DNA of 7,629 bases, taken from assembly GCA_002412425.1 (NCBI GenBank), contig DHVB01000067.1:1-7629 (forward strand), given 5' to 3'. Positions 6,871-7,629 of the stretch are shown here, piece after piece (positions within the stretch are counted from its first letter, which is position 1; every line of letters begins with the position of its first letter). The notes beneath the pieces were generated by a model. The model worked only from the letters and a program-made list of their open reading frames with translations, was not told the DNA's origin and ran no database searches. The position numbers and the translations under genes were made by a program. The DNA is from Bacteroidales bacterium UBA5219 (GTDB lineage Bacteria; Bacteroidota; Bacteroidia; Bacteroidales; ML635J-15).

Positions 6871-7629
6871 TAAATCAGGAATAATATCTGGAATAACTAT
6901 AACAACTGTACTGTCTATGTCTCCACATGGAGCTGGTATAGTGTAATACACTTGATGATCGCCAACGCCAGCTATGTTTGGAGTAAATAATCCAGTAGTT
7001 TCATCAATTCCGGTTCCGCTCCAAGTTCCACCTGTTTCAACAGTTTCAACAAATACTGGTAAATCACTTACAAACAAAGTGTCAACAGGTAAAATTTCAG
7101 CATTAGCTCTTTGGTAAACTTGAATAACTGTTGTAACGGTGCCTCCACATGGATTATTAATAGCATATGTAATTGTGTGCTCTCCAACTCCTGCAACTTC
7201 AGGGTCAAATTCTCCAGTGTTAGCATCTACAATGCCGTTGCCTGACCATGTTCCTCCATCAATATTAGCATTGAAAAATATTGGAAGAGTGTCGGAGCAT
7301 ACATAATTAATAATTGTTATTTGTGTTGGACTAGATACGGTAATTACTGTTGTTGCACTGCCTAGACAAGGACTTTCTACGGTATAAGTAATTGTATGTT
7401 CTCCGGGTCCTGCAACTTCAGGATTAAATGTTCCGTTTGTTGCATTTGTAATGCCCGGACCTGACCAAGTTCCACCTGCTGGAGTTGCAGATAAAGTTAC
7501 TTCAGAATCAGATAAACATAAATCGTCTTGCTTAGTAATATTTATGTCAGGTGTTGGACTTACTGTTATTGTAATTTGGGCATTGTCAGTACAAGTTCCA
7601 GTACTTACAGTATAAGTGATTGTGTGCTC
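6595..7629 (-). CDS. Secreted repeat adhesin-like protein with type B T9SS sorting domain (3' part only)
   Basis: The open frame runs without a stop from the window edge to TAA at 6597-6595, giving 344 visible residues; the N-terminus lies outside. A TTG at 7077 could be mistaken for a start, but the same frame continues upstream with the same repeats, so it is internal. Visible residues 1-253 are Ig-like repeats carrying GGTWSG at residues 52, 125 and 200, each followed by a Gly-rich AGxGEHTITY-type strand and a Pro-Cys. Residues from about 254 to 344 are the gliding-motility-associated C-terminal domain (CHU_C, type B): PDVLTPNNDGYNDTW, then IFNRWGDEVF, WDGTFKGKLLPFGTYVYVL and a final Lys/Thr-rich strand. 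Family knowledge: such proteins are exported by Sec, moved across the outer membrane by the T9SS and held at the surface, often as adhesins. The PorP/SprF gene follows after 11 nt, which implies co-transcription. The ligand is unknown, and full length cannot be judged. Confidence 0.93.
   Translation of the reverse strand, partial: EHTITYTVSTGTCTDNAQITITVSPTPDINITKQDDLCLSDSEVTLSATPAGGTWSGPGITNATNGTFNPEVAGPGEHTITYTVESPCLGSATTVITVSSPTQITIINYVCSDTLPIFFNANIDGGTWSGNGIVDANTGEFDPEVAGVGEHTITYAINNPCGGTVTTVIQVYQRANAEILPVDTLFVSDLPVFVETVETGGTWSGTGIDETTGLFTPNIAGVGDHQVYYTIPAPCGDIDSTVVIVIPDIIPDLIIPDVLTPNNDGYNDTWRIQGIQAYEKIEIYIFNRWGDEVFTYSGSGFDYNDPAKQWDGTFKGKLLPFGTYVYVLILNDETSYKSTVTIIR
6871..7629 (-). repeat. 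Ig-like protein repeats of about 73-75 residues (three full units plus a partial)
   Basis: These are amino-acid-level repeats inside the adhesin-like gene. Approximate units are 7539-7321, 7320-7102 and 7101-6871, with a partial unit at 7629-7540. Each full unit has an opening D/S-L/P strand, GGTWSG, a G-x-F-x-P turn, AGxGEH/DH, a TYT-type strand, Pro-Cys, and a closing TVITV-type strand. The GGTWSG motifs are 73 and 75 residues apart. Units are diverged at DNA level (for example the AGPGEHTITY and AGVGEHTITY coding stretches differ at several bases), so they are not recent duplications. Units 1 and 2 have two cysteines each (visible residues 38/88 and 111/161). Unit 3 has only Cys235, with Val187 at the aligned first position. 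Similar repeats are common in Bacteroidota surface adhesins. Confidence 0.88.

Noticed and set aside
6595..7077. Treating the adhesin 3' part as a separate 160-residue gene starting at TTG 7077
   Set aside because: The same frame is open to the window edge and continues the same repeat pattern upstream, so this TTG encodes an internal leucine.

Overview
The window reads as chromosomal DNA from a member of the Bacteroidota. It is strongly AT-rich. All five recognisable genes lie on the minus strand. Start codons lack clear Shine-Dalgarno sequences, and one good match to the Bacteroidota promoter consensus (TTG, 18 bp, TAnnTTTG) is present. The gene content includes families almost confined to this phylum: a type B gliding-motility/type IX secretion (T9SS) C-terminal signal, a PorP/SprF protein, and an outer-membrane beta-barrel receptor with an N-terminal carboxypeptidase-regulatory-like domain. 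The sequence does not allow a genus to be named.

Layout in the direction of transcription (high to low coordinates). (1) 7629-6595: the 3' end of a large secreted adhesin-like protein with Ig-like repeats of about 73-75 residues and a type B T9SS sorting domain; its start lies outside the window. (2) 6583-5657: a PorP/SprF outer-membrane protein, 11 nt downstream and probably the cognate partner that lets the adhesin pass through the T9SS. A strong intrinsic terminator at 5638-5611 closes this pair. (3) 5597-4731: a UbiA-family prenyltransferase, probably of the quinone-biosynthesis type and possibly MqnP of the futalosine menaquinone route. Its start codon is only 13 nt past the terminator. 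(4) 4570-2549: a periplasmic, envelope-anchored protein with TPR, five PD40-like propeller motifs, a CRD-like domain and an OmpA peptidoglycan-binding domain, the order described for the T9SS protein PorE. (5) 2440-35: a TonB-dependent-receptor-like outer-membrane beta-barrel protein with its own convincing promoter.

Taken together, the adhesin, PorP/SprF and PorE-like genes look like a T9SS substrate/partner module for cell-surface display. A quinone-biosynthesis gene sits between PorP/SprF and the OmpA-type protein, and an unrelated outer-membrane receptor follows. I see no tRNA, rRNA, CRISPR array, insertion sequence or prophage gene, and no intergenic stretch over 300 nt. No clearly new system is evident. 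The points most worth a second look are how the prenyltransferase is transcribed immediately behind a terminator, the start and promoter of the OmpA-type gene with its 14-bp tandem repeat, and the lone cysteine in the last adhesin repeat.
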